Of a stretch of DNA of 64,000 bases, positions 35,090 to 44,929 are shown in pieces. Both the position numbers and the translations under genes were made by a program. Numbering within the stretch: the stretch's first letter is position 1; every line of letters starts with the position of its first letter. The stretch comes from Natronococcus sp. AD-5 (GTDB lineage Archaea; Halobacteriota; Halobacteria; Halobacteriales; Natrialbaceae): assembly GCF_030734285.1 (NCBI RefSeq), contig NZ_CP132294.1, positions 248,001 to 312,000 of the forward strand, written 5' to 3'. Below the pieces are notes generated by a model that was not told where the DNA came from, made no database searches, and saw only the letters and a program-made list of their open reading frames with translations.

Positions 35090-36406
35090 ATGTCACGAAC
35101 ACGTAACAGACGGACAGTCGTCGCGAAACGAGCCCCAACCGCCCCCGTCGAGACCGACGAGATCGAGGGTCTCGTTCGGGCGAACGGAAACGGTATCGCT
35201 ACCAGCGTAACGCAGGTCGGTTCGAACGATCCCGGCACGCACCTCGGACGCGGCAAACTCGAGGAACTCGCCGCCGCCGTCGAGACCCACGACGCGGGTC
35301 GGGTGGTCGTCGACGGAGAACTCACACCCGGCCAGCACTACGCCATCGAGAGAGCGATGCCCGCCGAAACCGCGGTCGTCGACCGCTACCGGCTCGTCCT
35401 CGAGATATTCGAACGTCAGGCCGGAACCCGGCGCGCACAGCTCCAGGTCGAACTGGCGCAGTTGCGCTACGACCTGCCGCGGCTGATCGAATCGGCGGAC
35501 GAAGGACTGCTCAACGAAGTGACCGAGAAGGGATCGCCGGTCTACGACGTTCGCGATCGGATCGACCGCCTCGAGCGAAAACTCGCCGAACTGCCGAACC
35601 CGGCCGACAGGTTCCGAAAGCGCCGACGAGAAGAGGGATTCGATCTCGTGACGATCGCCGGCTACACCAACGCCGGCAAGTCGACGCTGCTGCACCGGCT
35701 GGCCGACGACCTGTCGCTCGAGGACGCCGACTCGCGGTCCGCGCCCGACGGCTCCGAGAAAGACGCCACCGCGGCGATCGAGGATCGGCTCTTCAAGACG
35801 CTCGAGACGACGACCCGGCGGGCGACGGTCGGCGGACGACCGGTCCTCGCGACGGACACCGTCGGGTTCGTCGACGACCTCCCGCACGACTTCGTCGCGT
35901 CGTTCAGTTCGACGCTGTCGGAGGCGGCCGCGGCCGACGCGGTCGTCCTCGTCGTCGATGCCGGCGATCCGCTCGGGACGTTCCGCGACCGGCTCTCGGT
36001 CTCGCTCGAGGTGCTCGACGCGCAGGACGTGGCCGAGGATCGGATCGTCCCGGTGCTGAACAAGGTCGATCTGCTGTCGGCAGCCGAGCGGACGCGGCGT
36101 CGGACGCTCGCGGCGGATCTCGTTCCCGAGGCCGCGGGAGAGCCGATCCCGGCGAGCGTGCTCGAAGGGTCGAATCTCGAAACCCTTCGGGCGGCGATCG
36201 GAGAGCGACTCCCGGAGGCGCGCGCGACGATTCGGTTGCCGAACTGCGACGACGCGATGGCGCTGGTCTCGCGCGCCTACGACCGGACGACCGTCGAGAC
36301 GGTCGACTACGACGGAGCCACGGTGACCGTCGCGTGTCGCGGTCGTCCGTCAGTGCTCGAAAAGCTGCGAGCGAGAGCCGAGGAGATCGAGCGAGACGAA
36401 GCGTAG
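35090..36406 (+). CDS. hflX: GTPase HflX
   Basis: This 438-residue GTPase binds and splits the large ribosomal subunit under stress. The HflX N-domain has THLGRGKLEELAAAVETHDA and the RQAGTRRAQLQVELAQLRYD helix. The G domain has P-loop GYTNAGKSTLLH, DTVGFVDDLPHDFV and NKVDL. The C-terminal domain is extended. Acidic inserts in the G domain (EDADSRSAPDGSEKDATAAI) are typical of halophiles. Confidence 0.94.
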   Translation: MSRTRNRRTVVAKRAPTAPVETDEIEGLVRANGNGIATSVTQVGSNDPGTHLGRGKLEELAAAVETHDAGRVVVDGELTPGQHYAIERAMPAETAVVDRYRLVLEIFERQAGTRRAQLQVELAQLRYDLPRLIESADEGLLNEVTEKGSPVYDVRDRIDRLERKLAELPNPADRFRKRRREEGFDLVTIAGYTNAGKSTLLHRLADDLSLEDADSRSAPDGSEKDATAAIEDRLFKTLETTTRRATVGGRPVLATDTVGFVDDLPHDFVASFSSTLSEAAAADAVVLVVDAGDPLGTFRDRLSVSLEVLDAQDVAEDRIVPVLNKVDLLSAAERTRRRTLAADLVPEAAGEPIPASVLEGSNLETLRAAIGERLPEARATIRLPNCDDAMALVSRAYDRTTVETVDYDGATVTVACRGRPSVLEKLRARAEEIERDEA

Positions 36407-36411
36407 GCCGC

Positions 36412-37317
36412 TCACTGCATCGCCTTGACCCAGCCGGGGACCGAAGCCATCCCCTCCTTGTCCTCCCAGCCGCGCTCGCGGAGGTACGCCTCGAGGTCGG
36501 TGAACTCGAAGCCGAAACGGTCCTCGAGCGCGTCGACGTCCGCGCCGTAGCCGACCTCGTTGAACCACTCGCACATGACGGTGAACTCCTCGCCGAAGGA
36601 GTCGTAGGCGTCCTCGATCGGGACGTGGACGGGGTCGACGTCGACGCCGGTGACCTCGGAGAGGACCTCCGCCGTTTCGGCGAGGGTGTTCTCGTCGCCC
36701 GCGAGTTCGATCCGCTCGCCGACGAACTCGTCGGGGCTCGCGAACGCGACCGCGGCGGCGCGGCCGACGTCGTCCGTGTCGATCATCTGCAGGGAGACGC
36801 CCTCCTCGAGCGGGAGCGCGAGCTGCCCGTCCTCGACGACGTCCTCGGCGAACGCCTCGAAGTTCTGGAAGAAGAACACGGGCTGGAGGACCGTCAGCGG
36901 CAGGTCGAGGTCCTGGGCGCGCTGCTCGATCTCCCAGGCGGAGTCGAAGTGGGGCACGCCGGTGTCGCGCTCGTGGCTGCCGACGCCGCTGAAGACGAAG
37001 TGGTCGACCCCTTCGTCGGCGGCGACCTCGGCGATGTTCTCGCCCTGCTGGACCTGCGTCTCGTACCCCTGGGTCCAGAAGTTGGTGACGGCGAATACGG
37101 CGTCGGCCTCGGCGACGCGGGGTGCGAGCGACTCCTTCTCGTTCAGGTCGCCCTCGACCATCGTCACGCCGCGTTCGGCGAGTTCCCTCGCGGCGTCGCT
37201 CGAGGCGTCCCGCGTGAGTCCGTAAACGTCGAACGCTTCGTCGGACTCGAGCAGGTGGTCGACGACCGCCCCGCCCTGGTTACCGGTCGCGCCGGTGACG
37301 AGCACGCTCGTCGCCAT
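36412..37317 (-). CDS. NmrA-like NAD(P)-binding protein
   Basis: This 301-residue Rossmann protein starts MATSVLVTGATGNQGGAVVD (G-x2-G-x2-G-like). NFWTQGYETQVQQGENIAEV and VFSGVGSHERDTGVPHFDSA are NmrA/HSCARG motifs. Such proteins sense NADP(H) ratio or act as atypical reductases, often without catalytic Tyr-Lys. It is convergent with hflX (5 nt apart). A small frame ends 2 nt before its ATG, and a 14-bp palindrome lies upstream. Confidence 0.88.
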   Translation of the reverse strand: MATSVLVTGATGNQGGAVVDHLLESDEAFDVYGLTRDASSDAARELAERGVTMVEGDLNEKESLAPRVAEADAVFAVTNFWTQGYETQVQQGENIAEVAADEGVDHFVFSGVGSHERDTGVPHFDSAWEIEQRAQDLDLPLTVLQPVFFFQNFEAFAEDVVEDGQLALPLEEGVSLQMIDTDDVGRAAAVAFASPDEFVGERIELAGDENTLAETAEVLSEVTGVDVDPVHVPIEDAYDSFGEEFTVMCEWFNEVGYGADVDALEDRFGFEFTDLEAYLRERGWEDKEGMASVPGWVKAMQ

Positions 37318-37318
37318 C

Positions 37319-37447
37319 TCAGTTCACCCCACCGTCGGATCGGAGATCCGACGAAGTTCGCCTCGTTTCACTCGGCTCACCGCCGTCGGCGACGGTGATC
37401 GTACTCGGTTCGTTCCGGGTCGAAACGGCGTCGTTTGATGATTGCAT
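37319..37447 (-). CDS. Possible upstream leader ORF of the NmrA-like gene
   Basis: A 42-codon frame from ATG 37447 stops at 37319, one base before the NmrA-like ATG, so translation termination could re-initiate there. The peptide is Ser/Thr/Glu-rich, plausible for this genome but without homology. It may be a coupling leader or chance. Confidence 0.25.
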   Translation of the reverse strand: MQSSNDAVSTRNEPSTITVADGGEPSETRRTSSDLRSDGGVN

Positions 37448-37507
37448 TACGTTATCCGATTCGCATCGTAACTCACAAATCCGTTTTGCGACGTTCGGGA
37501 TACCACG

Positions 37508-37521
37508 TAACACCGGTGTTA
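37508..37521. promoter_or_regulatory. 14-bp perfect palindrome, candidate operator
   Basis: TAACACCGGTGTTA is perfectly symmetric and lies 61 nt upstream of the small minus-strand frame and 191 nt upstream of the NmrA-like ATG. Perfect symmetry and location in a promoter region suggest a dimeric regulator site. Confidence 0.35.
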
Positions 37522-37648
37522 TCGGGACCGTTCTGGATCGTTGTCGGTGAAAATGCGGCGCTCGCTCGAAGCGGCACTTCCGGGACTGCGCAACGACGAA
37601 CCTGCTGGGAAGAGAGACGGGACAGAGCGAGTTGAACGGCTACCGCGC

Positions 37649-38209
37649 CTATTCGGCGTTCGCTTCGCAGATCTCGAGGAAGTTCTCGAAGATCTGCTCG
37701 CCCTCCTCGGTGTGGGCGACCTCGGGGTGCCACTGAACGCCGTAGAGGTCGCGATCGGTGTCGCTCATCGCTTCAACGTCGCAGACGTCGCTCCGTGCGG
37801 TCAGTTCGAACCCCTCGGGTACCGCCGTGACCTCGTCGGCGTGGCTCGCCCAGACGCGGGTTTCGGGGTGTAGACTGCCGGTGAGCGGATCCTCGTCGTC
37901 GACGATCTCGACGTCGACGTCGGCGTAGCCGCCGTACTCTCCGCTGCCGACCTCGCCGCCGAACTCTTCGGCGATGAGCTGCATGCCGAGGCAGATCCCG
38001 AGGACGGGTACGTCGCCCTCGAGATAGTCGGCGGAGTGGCCGATGCGGTCCATGTCGGGGCCGCCGGAGAGGACGACGCCGTCCGCGTCGACTTCCTCCG
38101 GCGACGTTTCGTTGTCGATCAGTTCCGTGTCGACGCCGAGGTCTCGCAGCGCCCGGCGCTCGAGGTGGGTGAACTGTCCGTGGTTGTCCACCACGACGAT
38201 CTTCGTCAT
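37649..38209 (-). CDS. guaAA: GMP synthase, glutamine amidotransferase subunit
   Basis: This 186-residue class I glutaminase supplies ammonia to the separate ATP-pyrophosphatase subunit for XMP to GMP. The nucleophile is C73 in VLGICLGMQLI, and the His-Glu pair is in GVQWHPEVAHTEEGE. Archaea encode the two subunits separately, and the synthetase partner is outside. CTTTTACC on this strand (complement of 38233-38240) gives a leaderless start. Confidence 0.94.
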   Translation of the reverse strand: MTKIVVVDNHGQFTHLERRALRDLGVDTELIDNETSPEEVDADGVVLSGGPDMDRIGHSADYLEGDVPVLGICLGMQLIAEEFGGEVGSGEYGGYADVDVEIVDDEDPLTGSLHPETRVWASHADEVTAVPEGFELTARSDVCDVEAMSDTDRDLYGVQWHPEVAHTEEGEQIFENFLEICEANAE

Positions 38210-38299
38210 TACCCGCCTTTAGCCGGGCACCCGGTAAAAGCGGACCGGAACTGCTGCTTCGTCGGTACGTTTATGCACTCGTCCCCGGATCGTACCGGT

Positions 38300-38437
38300 A
38301 TGGCAGTCGATATACGCGAATTCGACCATCCCTCCTGGATCACCGCGGCGAGTACCGGCGTCGGCTATCTGCTGATTCTCGCGGTGCTCGCCGCGGCGCT
38401 GTTCGTCGTCCCGTGGCTCGTGTTCGCGGGGCTGTAG
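38300..38437 (+). CDS. Small single-pass membrane protein, 45 residues
   Basis: The frame ATG 38300 to TAG 38437 encodes MAVDIREFDHPSWITAASTG followed by a single hydrophobic segment (VGYLLILAVLAAALFVVPWL). GTTTATGC at 38269-38276 lies 24-31 nt upstream, the right place for a leaderless start. Similar tiny DHPSWITA-type proteins are probably widespread in haloarchaea. Function unknown. Confidence 0.72.
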   Translation: MAVDIREFDHPSWITAASTGVGYLLILAVLAAALFVVPWLVFAGL

Positions 38438-38521
38438 GCCCGATACTGATACCGCTCGTTCTCGACGAGCCGTCTCGAAAACGAGCGCGAGCGAGGCGGT
38501 CCGACAGGAGAGAAATCGGCT

Positions 38522-39739
38522 TCAGGCGAACGTCTTCGAGACGTCTTCGGTCTCGTCGCTCTCGGCCTGGACCTTCTCCCAGGCGTTGCGAAAGTCCTCC
38601 ATCCAGATCTCAGTGCGGTCGTCGCGGATGGCGAACATCCCGGCTTCGGTACAGATCGCTTTGATGTCGGCACCCGAGGCCTCCTCGGCCTCGGCGGCCA
38701 GGCCTTCGAAGTCCACGTCGTCGGCGACGTTCATGCCGCGGGTGTGGATCTCGAAGATGATCTCGCGACCCTCGTGGTTCGGCTTGGGAACCTCGATGAG
38801 GCGGTCGAACCGGCCGGGCCGGAGGATGGCGCGGTCGAGCATGTCGAAGCGGTTGGTCGCGGCGATGATGCGGATCTCGCCGCGGTCCTCGAAGCCGTCC
38901 ATCTCGGAGAGCAGTTGCATCATCGTCCGCTGGACCTCGGCGTCGCCGGAGGTCTTCGACTCCGTCCGCTTGGACGCGATGGCGTCGATCTCGTCGATGA
39001 AGATGACGGCGGGCTCGTGCTCGCGGGCGACCTTGAACAGGTCGCGGACCAGCTTCGCGCCCTCGCCGATGAACTTGTGTACGAGTTCGGAGCCGGCCAT
39101 CTTGATGAAGGTGGCGTCGGTCTGGTTGGCGACGGCCTTCGCGAGCATCGTCTTCCCGGTGCCCGGCGGGCCGTACAGCAGGACGCCGCTCGGCGGCTCG
39201 ATCCCGACGTCGTCGAACATGCCGGGCTTCTCGAGGGGCATCTCGACCGTCTCGCGAACCTCCTGCATCTGCTCTTCGAGACCGCCGATGTCCTCGTAGC
39301 TGACTTCGGGGCTCTCGGTGACTTCCATCACGCGAGCGCGCACGTCGGTTTCGTTAGAGAGCGTCTTGACGATAGAGAGGGAGTTGTTGACGGCCACGCG
39401 GGCGTCGGGTTCGAGGTCGTCTCGCATCTCCTCGGTGACCTCGGTCAGCGCCTCCTGGTTGTTCCCGTGTTGCTTGATGATGACGCCTTCGTCCGTGAGT
39501 TCCTGGACCGTGGCGACGAACAGGGGGGACTGCTTCAGCTTCTTGTTCTCGTGGGTCAGCCGCTCGAGTTTCTGTTGATACTTGTTGTTCTCGGCGTTCG
39601 CATCGAGGAGTTTATCCCGCATCTCCTCGTTTTGCGACTCGAGTATCTCTAACCGATCCTCGAGCGCCTGGATTTTCTCCTGTTGGGACGCCTCGTCCTC
39701 GTCGTATGGGAGGTCGACGTCGTCCACAGTGTCGCTCAT
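38522..39739 (-). CDS. pan: Proteasome-activating nucleotidase (PAN)
   Basis: This 405-residue AAA+ ATPase unfolds substrates and feeds them to the 20S proteasome. It has an N-terminal coiled coil (IQALEDRLEILESQNEEMRD), an OB domain, Walker A GPPGTGKT, Walker B IFIDEIDAI, and the arginine-finger region RPGRFDRLIEVP. The chain ends SKTFA rather than with a hydrophobic-Tyr-any motif used by many PANs to open the proteasome gate. The ATG at 39739 is used. A TATA-like CTCTTATGAG (complement of 39761-39770) precedes it. Confidence 0.96.
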   Translation of the reverse strand: MSDTVDDVDLPYDEDEASQQEKIQALEDRLEILESQNEEMRDKLLDANAENNKYQQKLERLTHENKKLKQSPLFVATVQELTDEGVIIKQHGNNQEALTEVTEEMRDDLEPDARVAVNNSLSIVKTLSNETDVRARVMEVTESPEVSYEDIGGLEEQMQEVRETVEMPLEKPGMFDDVGIEPPSGVLLYGPPGTGKTMLAKAVANQTDATFIKMAGSELVHKFIGEGAKLVRDLFKVAREHEPAVIFIDEIDAIASKRTESKTSGDAEVQRTMMQLLSEMDGFEDRGEIRIIAATNRFDMLDRAILRPGRFDRLIEVPKPNHEGREIIFEIHTRGMNVADDVDFEGLAAEAEEASGADIKAICTEAGMFAIRDDRTEIWMEDFRNAWEKVQAESDETEDVSKTFA

Positions 39740-39865
39740 CACCCTTGGTTTAGGTGTTGGCTCATAAGAGGCTTCGGGTAGATGCACTCGGCCTCGGTGT
39801 ATAACTGATGGGCATAAGACGAAACAGAAAATATTATCAGGCCGTATTCGGAATGGGTGTATACG
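39740..39865. promoter_or_regulatory. Divergent pan / HTH-protein promoter
   Basis: For pan the box is CTCTTATGAG on the minus strand (39761-39770), about 26 nt from its ATG. For the HTH gene it is AATATTATC at 39830-39838, 28 nt before its ATG. A second AT-rich stretch (GTATAACTGATG near 39799-39810) lies between and may be a regulator site. Confidence 0.5.
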
Positions 39866-40135
39866 ATGAGTGCTTCAGAGTCGCTGCAACAAGAAACTGC
39901 GCAACAGGGGTCGTGGGACGACGTCCGCGAGCTGCCGCCGAGCGCCAAACTCGTCGCGAAGGTCCTCGAGTACAACGACACGATGACCCAGCAACAGATC
40001 GCCGACGAAACGCTGCTCCCGGCCCGAACGGTCCGATACGCCCTGAACCGCCTCGACGACGAGAACGTCATCGACTCCCGGTTCTCGTTCTCGGACGCCC
40101 GCAAGCGCCTGTACAGCCTCGACATCGAGTCGTAA
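39866..40135 (+). CDS. Small MarR/TrmB-like winged helix-turn-helix protein
   Basis: This 89-residue protein is essentially one winged helix: LPPSAKLVAKVLEYNDTMTQ, QQIADETLLPARTVRYALNR (recognition helix) and LDDENVIDSRFSFSDARKRL (wing). It has no sensor domain. It is divergent from pan, so autoregulation or control of pan is an inference from position only. Similar proteins occur throughout haloarchaea. Confidence 0.85.
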   Translation: MSASESLQQETAQQGSWDDVRELPPSAKLVAKVLEYNDTMTQQQIADETLLPARTVRYALNRLDDENVIDSRFSFSDARKRLYSLDIES

Positions 40136-40268
40136 CGCACGGTCCGTTCTCGCCGCTCGCGCCCGCGGCGACGCCGCCCGAGCGCGAGGTGTCCGTTCCC
40201 GTCGGTTCGCTTTACTTTCAGTTCGGTCACGGAACCCCTTTAGGGTCCGCACGCCAACGTCCCGACAG

Positions 40269-41744
40269 ATGACGCGGGTGATACACACGGGCGACACCCA
40301 CATCGGGTACCAGCAGTACAACTCGCCCGAGCGACGACGGGACTTCCTCGAGGCCTTCCGAAACGTGGCCGACGACGCGATCGACGCCGACGTCGACGCG
40401 GTGATCCACGCCGGCGACCTCTTCCACGACCGCCGGCCGGGACTGGTCGACCTCCAGGGGACCGTCGAGATCCTCCGATCGCTCGAGGAGGCCGACGTCC
40501 CCTTCCTCGCCGTCGTCGGCAACCACGAGGGGAAACGCGACGCACAGTGGCTCGACCTGTTCGCCGACCTCGGCCTCGCGACCCGACTCGGCCCCGAGCC
40601 GTACGTACTCGACGACGTCGCGTTCTACGGGCTCGACTTCGTCCCCCGGTCGAGGCGGGACGACCTCGAGTACGAGTTCGCTGCAGTACCGGAGGAGGCG
40701 AACCACGCCGCCCTCGTGAGCCACGGCCTGTTCGAGCCGTTCGCCCACGCCGACTGGGACACCGAACGGGTACTCGAGGAGTCGACGGTCGACTTCGACG
40801 CCGTCCTCCTCGGCGACAACCACCACCCCGACACCGCGGAGGTGTGCGACGCGTGGGTCACCTACTGCGGCTCGACAGAGCGCGCGAGCGCGAACGAGCG
40901 CGAGGAGCGCGGCTACAACCTCGTCGGGTTCGAGGCCGGCGAGGAGCCGGCGATCCGACGGCGGGGCCTCGAGGCGACCCGCGAGTTCGTCTTCGTCGAC
41001 GTCGAACTCGCCGAGGACGAGGGCGTCGACCGCGTCCAGGAGCGCGTCCGCCAGCACGACCTCGAGGACGCGGTCGTCATCGTCACCGTCGAGGGGGAGG
41101 GACGCCCGATCACGCCCGCGGCCGTCGAGGAACTCGCGATCTACCGCGGGGCGCTCGTCGCCCGCGTGAACGATCGGCGAGAACTGCCCGACGAGGGCGA
41201 GGAGGTGTCGGTAAGCTTCGCCAACCCCGACGACGCGGTCCGCGAGCGCGTCCGCGAACTGGGGCTCAGCGACGCCGCCCTCGAGATCGATCGGACGGTT
41301 CGCGACGACGACCTCGCCGACGCGAACGTCCGCGAACGCGTCGAGCGGCGGGTACGCGAGCTGCTCGAGGAGGACCGCTCCGCGTTCGAACCCGCACCCG
41401 AACGAGAGCCGAGCGACGAGGACGTAACGACGGTCGCGGATCAGCTCTCGGGCGCGACCGAAGCGGAGACGGCCGCCGACCCGGCCGAGCCGGCCTCCGA
41501 TGCGGCCGCGCCCGCGGCTAACGACGGGTTAGACGGCGATTCTGCGACCGCAGCCGAGGACGAATCGAGCGACGGTTCCGGAACCGCGGTCGCCGAGGAA
41601 CCCGCGGACCCCGTGACCGAGGACGACGCAACCGCGGCGAACCGGCAGTCGGCCGACGACGCCGCCGAAGCCGATTCCGGCGACGGCTCCGAATCGGAAC
41701 CGGCCGCCGACGGCGAGTACGCCTCGCTGGGTGATTTCGAATGA
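40269..41744 (+). CDS. mre11: DNA double-strand-break repair nuclease Mre11
   Basis: This 491-residue Mn-dependent phosphoesterase, with Rad50, processes DNA ends. Motifs: HTGDTHIGY (D9, H11), [16 protein letters not shown], and a His-rich DNHHPDT segment. The C-terminal 110 residues are a low-complexity Ala/Asp/Glu tail, longer than in non-halophile Mre11. CCCTTTAGGG at 40236-40245 is a TATA candidate. Its stop overlaps the rad50 start (ATGA). Confidence 0.95.
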   Translation: MTRVIHTGDTHIGYQQYNSPERRRDFLEAFRNVADDAIDADVDAVIHAGDLFHDRRPGLVDLQGTVEILRSLEEADVPFLAVVGNHEGKRDAQWLDLFADLGLATRLGPEPYVLDDVAFYGLDFVPRSRRDDLEYEFAAVPEEANHAALVSHGLFEPFAHADWDTERVLEESTVDFDAVLLGDNHHPDTAEVCDAWVTYCGSTERASANEREERGYNLVGFEAGEEPAIRRRGLEATREFVFVDVELAEDEGVDRVQERVRQHDLEDAVVIVTVEGEGRPITPAAVEELAIYRGALVARVNDRRELPDEGEEVSVSFANPDDAVRERVRELGLSDAALEIDRTVRDDDLADANVRERVERRVRELLEEDRSAFEPAPEREPSDEDVTTVADQLSGATEAETAADPAEPASDAAAPAANDGLDGDSATAAEDESSDGSGTAVAEEPADPVTEDDATAANRQSADDAAEADSGDGSESEPAADGEYASLGDFE

Positions 41745-44419
41745 GGGTCGATCGAGTCCGCCTGCTGAACTTCAAGTGTTACGGCGAGGCGGAACTCGAT
41801 CTCGAGCGCGGCGTGACGGTCGTCCACGGCGTCAACGGCAGCGGGAAGTCGACGCTGCTCGAGGCGGTCTTCTTCGCGCTCTACGGCTCGAAGGCGCTCG
41901 GCGACCGCACGCTCGACGACGTGATCACGACCGGCGAAGAGGAGACCGAGGTCGAACTCTGGTTCACCCACGATACCAGCGAGTACCACGTCGAACGCCG
42001 ACTCAAGCTGCGCGGCGATCGGGCGACGACCACGAAGTGCGTCCTCGAGACGCCAGCCGAGACCGTCGAGGGCGCGCGCGACGTGCGCCGGGAGGTGACC
42101 GAACTCCTGCGGATGGACGCCGACGCGTTCGTCAACTGCGCGTACGTCCGCCAAGGCGAGGTCAACAAGCTCATCCACGCCTCGCCGGGCGAGCGCCAGG
42201 ACATGATCGACGACCTCCTGCAGCTGGGCGCGCTCGAGACGTACCGCGAGCGCGCGAGCGACGCCCGCCTCGGCGTCAAGTCGGTGCTCGACGGCCAGCG
42301 CGAGGTGCTCGAGGACCTCCGGACGCAGGTCGAACGAAAGGAGGAACGAGACCTCCACGACCGCCTGAACGAACTCGAGTCGCGCCACGCGGACGTCGTC
42401 TCCGACATCGAACGCTTCGAGTCCCAGCGCGAGGAGGCGAAGAGCACGCTCGACGCGGCGGAAGACGTCCTCGAGCGCCACGAGGAGACCCGCGAGGAGA
42501 TCGCGGAGCTCGAAGGCGAGATCGAGGAGCTCCGCTCGAAGATCTCTGAGACCGAGCGAAAGCGGGAGACCGCCGGCGAGACGCTGCGCGACCGGAAGGA
42601 CGAGCGCGAGGAACTCGCCGACGAACGCGACGCGCTGCTCGAGGAGACGGATCTCGAGGCGAGCGACGGGGACGCGATCGAAACCCGCATCGAGGAACTC
42701 GAGAGCCGAGACGACGAGCTTCGGGACGACCTCGAGGACGTCCGCGTCTCGATCACGGAGTACAACGGCGAGATCGACCGGCTGCGCGAGGCGGCGTCCG
42801 ACCTGGACTCCCAGGCCGAGGAGGCGCGACGCGAGGCCGACGACCTCGACGCGGCGCTCGAGGACGACGCGGAGGCGATCGAGCAACGGGAGTCGAAGCT
42901 CGACGAACTCGAGGCGGAGATCGAGTCCGCGCGATCGACGTTCGACGACGCGCCGGTCGCGTTCGGCGAGGCCGAGGCGCACCTCGAGTCGCTACGGTCG
43001 GAGCGCGAGGAGCTCGTCTCGACGATCAACGACGTCGTCGCCGAGATCAGAACGACCGAGAACGCGATCGAGGAGGGCGAACGGCTGCTCGAGGAGGGGA
43101 AGTGCCCCGAGTGCGGCCAGTCCGTCGAGGACTCGCCGCACGTCGACGTGCTGGACGACAGGCGGGAGGACTTGGCCGACCTCGAGGAGCGACGCGAGGA
43201 ACTCGAGGCCGAACGCGACGACCTCGAGGAGCGCACCGAGCGCGCCGAGGGCCTCGTCGAGGCCGAGCGCCGGGTCGACCGACTCGAGGAGAACCGCGAG
43301 AACGTCGCCCAGCTGGTCGAAGAGAAGCGCGACGCGTTAGCGGAGCGACGCGAGCAGCGCGAGCGGCTCCGGGAGGAAGCCGACGAGGACGAACGCGAAG
43401 CCGAGACGAGGCGCGACGAGGCCGACGACCTCGAGAGCGAGGTCGCGGACGCGCGAGCCGAACTCGGCGAGATCAACGCCGAGCGCGGCGAGATCAAGGC
43501 GACGCTCGAGACGCTCCGGCGCGTGACCGAGATCGAGAGCGAGCGCGCCGAACTCGACCGCGAGATCGAGACGCTCCGCGAGCGCCGGGCCGACTGGGAG
43601 ACGATGAACGACGAGCGCCGCGACCAGCTCTCGGCGACGCGCGAGCGCAAGCGCGACCTCGAGTCGGAGTTCGACGAAGAGCGGGTCGAAGCCGCCCGCA
43701 CCGACAGGGAGAAGGCCGAGAACTACCTCGAGCAGGTCGACGAGAAGCTCGACGGGCTCGAGGAACGGCGCGACGCCGTTCAGGGGAAGATCGGCGGCGT
43801 CGAGGAGAAGATCGAGGAGCTCGAGCGGCTTCGCGACCGCCTCGAGGCCGTCGAAGCCCGGTGCGAGCGGCTCGACTCGCTGTACGACGAGGCCGAGACG
43901 CTCCAGACGACCTATGGCGAGCTGCGCGCGGAACTGCGCCAGCGCAACGTCGAGACCCTGGAACGGCTGTTGAACGAGACGTTCGACCTGGTCTACCAGA
44001 ACGACTCCTACGCGGCGATCGACCTGGACGGGGAGTACCGGCTGACGGTCTACCAGAAGGACGGCGAACCCCTCGAGCCGGAGCAGCTCTCGGGCGGCGA
44101 GCGGGCGCTGTTCAACCTCAGCCTGCGGTGTGCGATCTACCGCCTGCTCGCCGAGGGCGTCGAGGGCACCGCGCCGATGCCGCCGCTCATCCTCGACGAG
44201 CCGACCGTCTTCCTCGACTCGGGTCACGTCACGCAGCTGGTGTCGCTGGTCGAGTCGATGCGCGACCTGGGCGTCGAGCAGATCGTCGTCGTCAGCCACG
44301 ACGAGGAACTCGTCGGCGCGGCGGACTCGCTCGTCCGCGTCGAGAAGGACGCCACGTCGAACCGGTCGCGGCTCGAGCGCGGCGATCCGCCGGAGGCCGC
44401 GCTGCTGGCATCGGAGTAG
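41741..44419 (+). CDS. rad50: DNA double-strand-break repair ATPase Rad50
   Basis: This 892-residue SMC-like ATPase tethers DNA ends and controls Mre11. Walker [10 protein letters not shown] is at residues 30-38. Long Glu/Arg-rich coiled coils flank the zinc hook C455-P-E-C458. The ABC signature [14 protein letters not shown] and Walker [12 protein letters not shown] are near the C-terminus. The ATG overlaps the Mre11 stop, guaranteeing joint synthesis. Confidence 0.96.
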   Translation: MRVDRVRLLNFKCYGEAELDLERGVTVVHGVNGSGKSTLLEAVFFALYGSKALGDRTLDDVITTGEEETEVELWFTHDTSEYHVERRLKLRGDRATTTKCVLETPAETVEGARDVRREVTELLRMDADAFVNCAYVRQGEVNKLIHASPGERQDMIDDLLQLGALETYRERASDARLGVKSVLDGQREVLEDLRTQVERKEERDLHDRLNELESRHADVVSDIERFESQREEAKSTLDAAEDVLERHEETREEIAELEGEIEELRSKISETERKRETAGETLRDRKDEREELADERDALLEETDLEASDGDAIETRIEELESRDDELRDDLEDVRVSITEYNGEIDRLREAASDLDSQAEEARREADDLDAALEDDAEAIEQRESKLDELEAEIESARSTFDDAPVAFGEAEAHLESLRSEREELVSTINDVVAEIRTTENAIEEGERLLEEGKCPECGQSVEDSPHVDVLDDRREDLADLEERREELEAERDDLEERTERAEGLVEAERRVDRLEENRENVAQLVEEKRDALAERREQRERLREEADEDEREAETRRDEADDLESEVADARAELGEINAERGEIKATLETLRRVTEIESERAELDREIETLRERRADWETMNDERRDQLSATRERKRDLESEFDEERVEAARTDREKAENYLEQVDEKLDGLEERRDAVQGKIGGVEEKIEELERLRDRLEAVEARCERLDSLYDEAETLQTTYGELRAELRQRNVETLERLLNETFDLVYQNDSYAAIDLDGEYRLTVYQKDGEPLEPEQLSGGERALFNLSLRCAIYRLLAEGVEGTAPMPPLILDEPTVFLDSGHVTQLVSLVESMRDLGVEQIVVVSHDEELVGAADSLVRVEKDATSNRSRLERGDPPEAALLASE

Positions 44420-44449
44420 TCGGTCTCGAAAAATCGCGCGGCGATCCGG

Positions 44450-44929
44450 TCAGGAACCGGATGCGTCCGCGGCGGTCTCGCAGTTCTCGGACGGCTCGCC
44501 GTCGGTTCTCGCCCCGATCGCCTCGAGCGCGGTCTTCCCGTCGTCGGTGAGCCGATAGCCTCGTTCGCCGCCGACGTCGGTCTCCGCGATCAGGTCGGCG
44601 GCGGAGAGGACCGTGAGTCGTCCGTGCAGGTCGCTCTCGCAGCAGTCGTACGCGTCTATCATCGCGCGAACGTCCAGCGGCCCGCGCTCGTCGAGTTCGA
44701 CGAGCAGTCCGAGGCCGTCCTCGTCGTGGACGCTCGTGAGCAGCGTTCGGACGGGATCGCTGATCGTTCGCGCGGCCGTCTCGAGGACGGATTCGTTCTC
44801 GACGGCCTCGAGGCGGTCGTTCTGGACGTAACACTCGTTACCGGTCGTTGGGTCACGAACGAGACTCGCGTGCTCGGAACGCTTGAGAAGGACGTATCGC
44901 TTCCCGGTGTCGTCTTGGACGGTTTTCAT
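44450..44929 (-). CDS. Uncharacterised winged-helix-like haloarchaeal protein
   Basis: This 159-residue protein has an N-terminal beta-rich part (MKTVQDDTGKRYVLLKRSEH) and a C-terminal winged helix (LHGRLTVLSAADLIAETDVG, then GYRLTDDGKTALEAIGAR, the usual end of ArsR/PadR-like wings). A nucleic-acid binding or regulatory role is likely. It starts inside the stop of the upstream membrane gene with a 4-base overlap, so the two form an operon convergent with rad50. Confidence 0.78.
   Translation of the reverse strand: MKTVQDDTGKRYVLLKRSEHASLVRDPTTGNECYVQNDRLEAVENESVLETAARTISDPVRTLLTSVHDEDGLGLLVELDERGPLDVRAMIDAYDCCESDLHGRLTVLSAADLIAETDVGGERGYRLTDDGKTALEAIGARTDGEPSENCETAADASGS

Noticed and set aside
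41881-43701. 606-codon minus-strand frame over rad50
   Set aside because: Almost entirely Ser/Arg/Ala, the expected antisense image of Rad50's Glu/Arg coiled coil.
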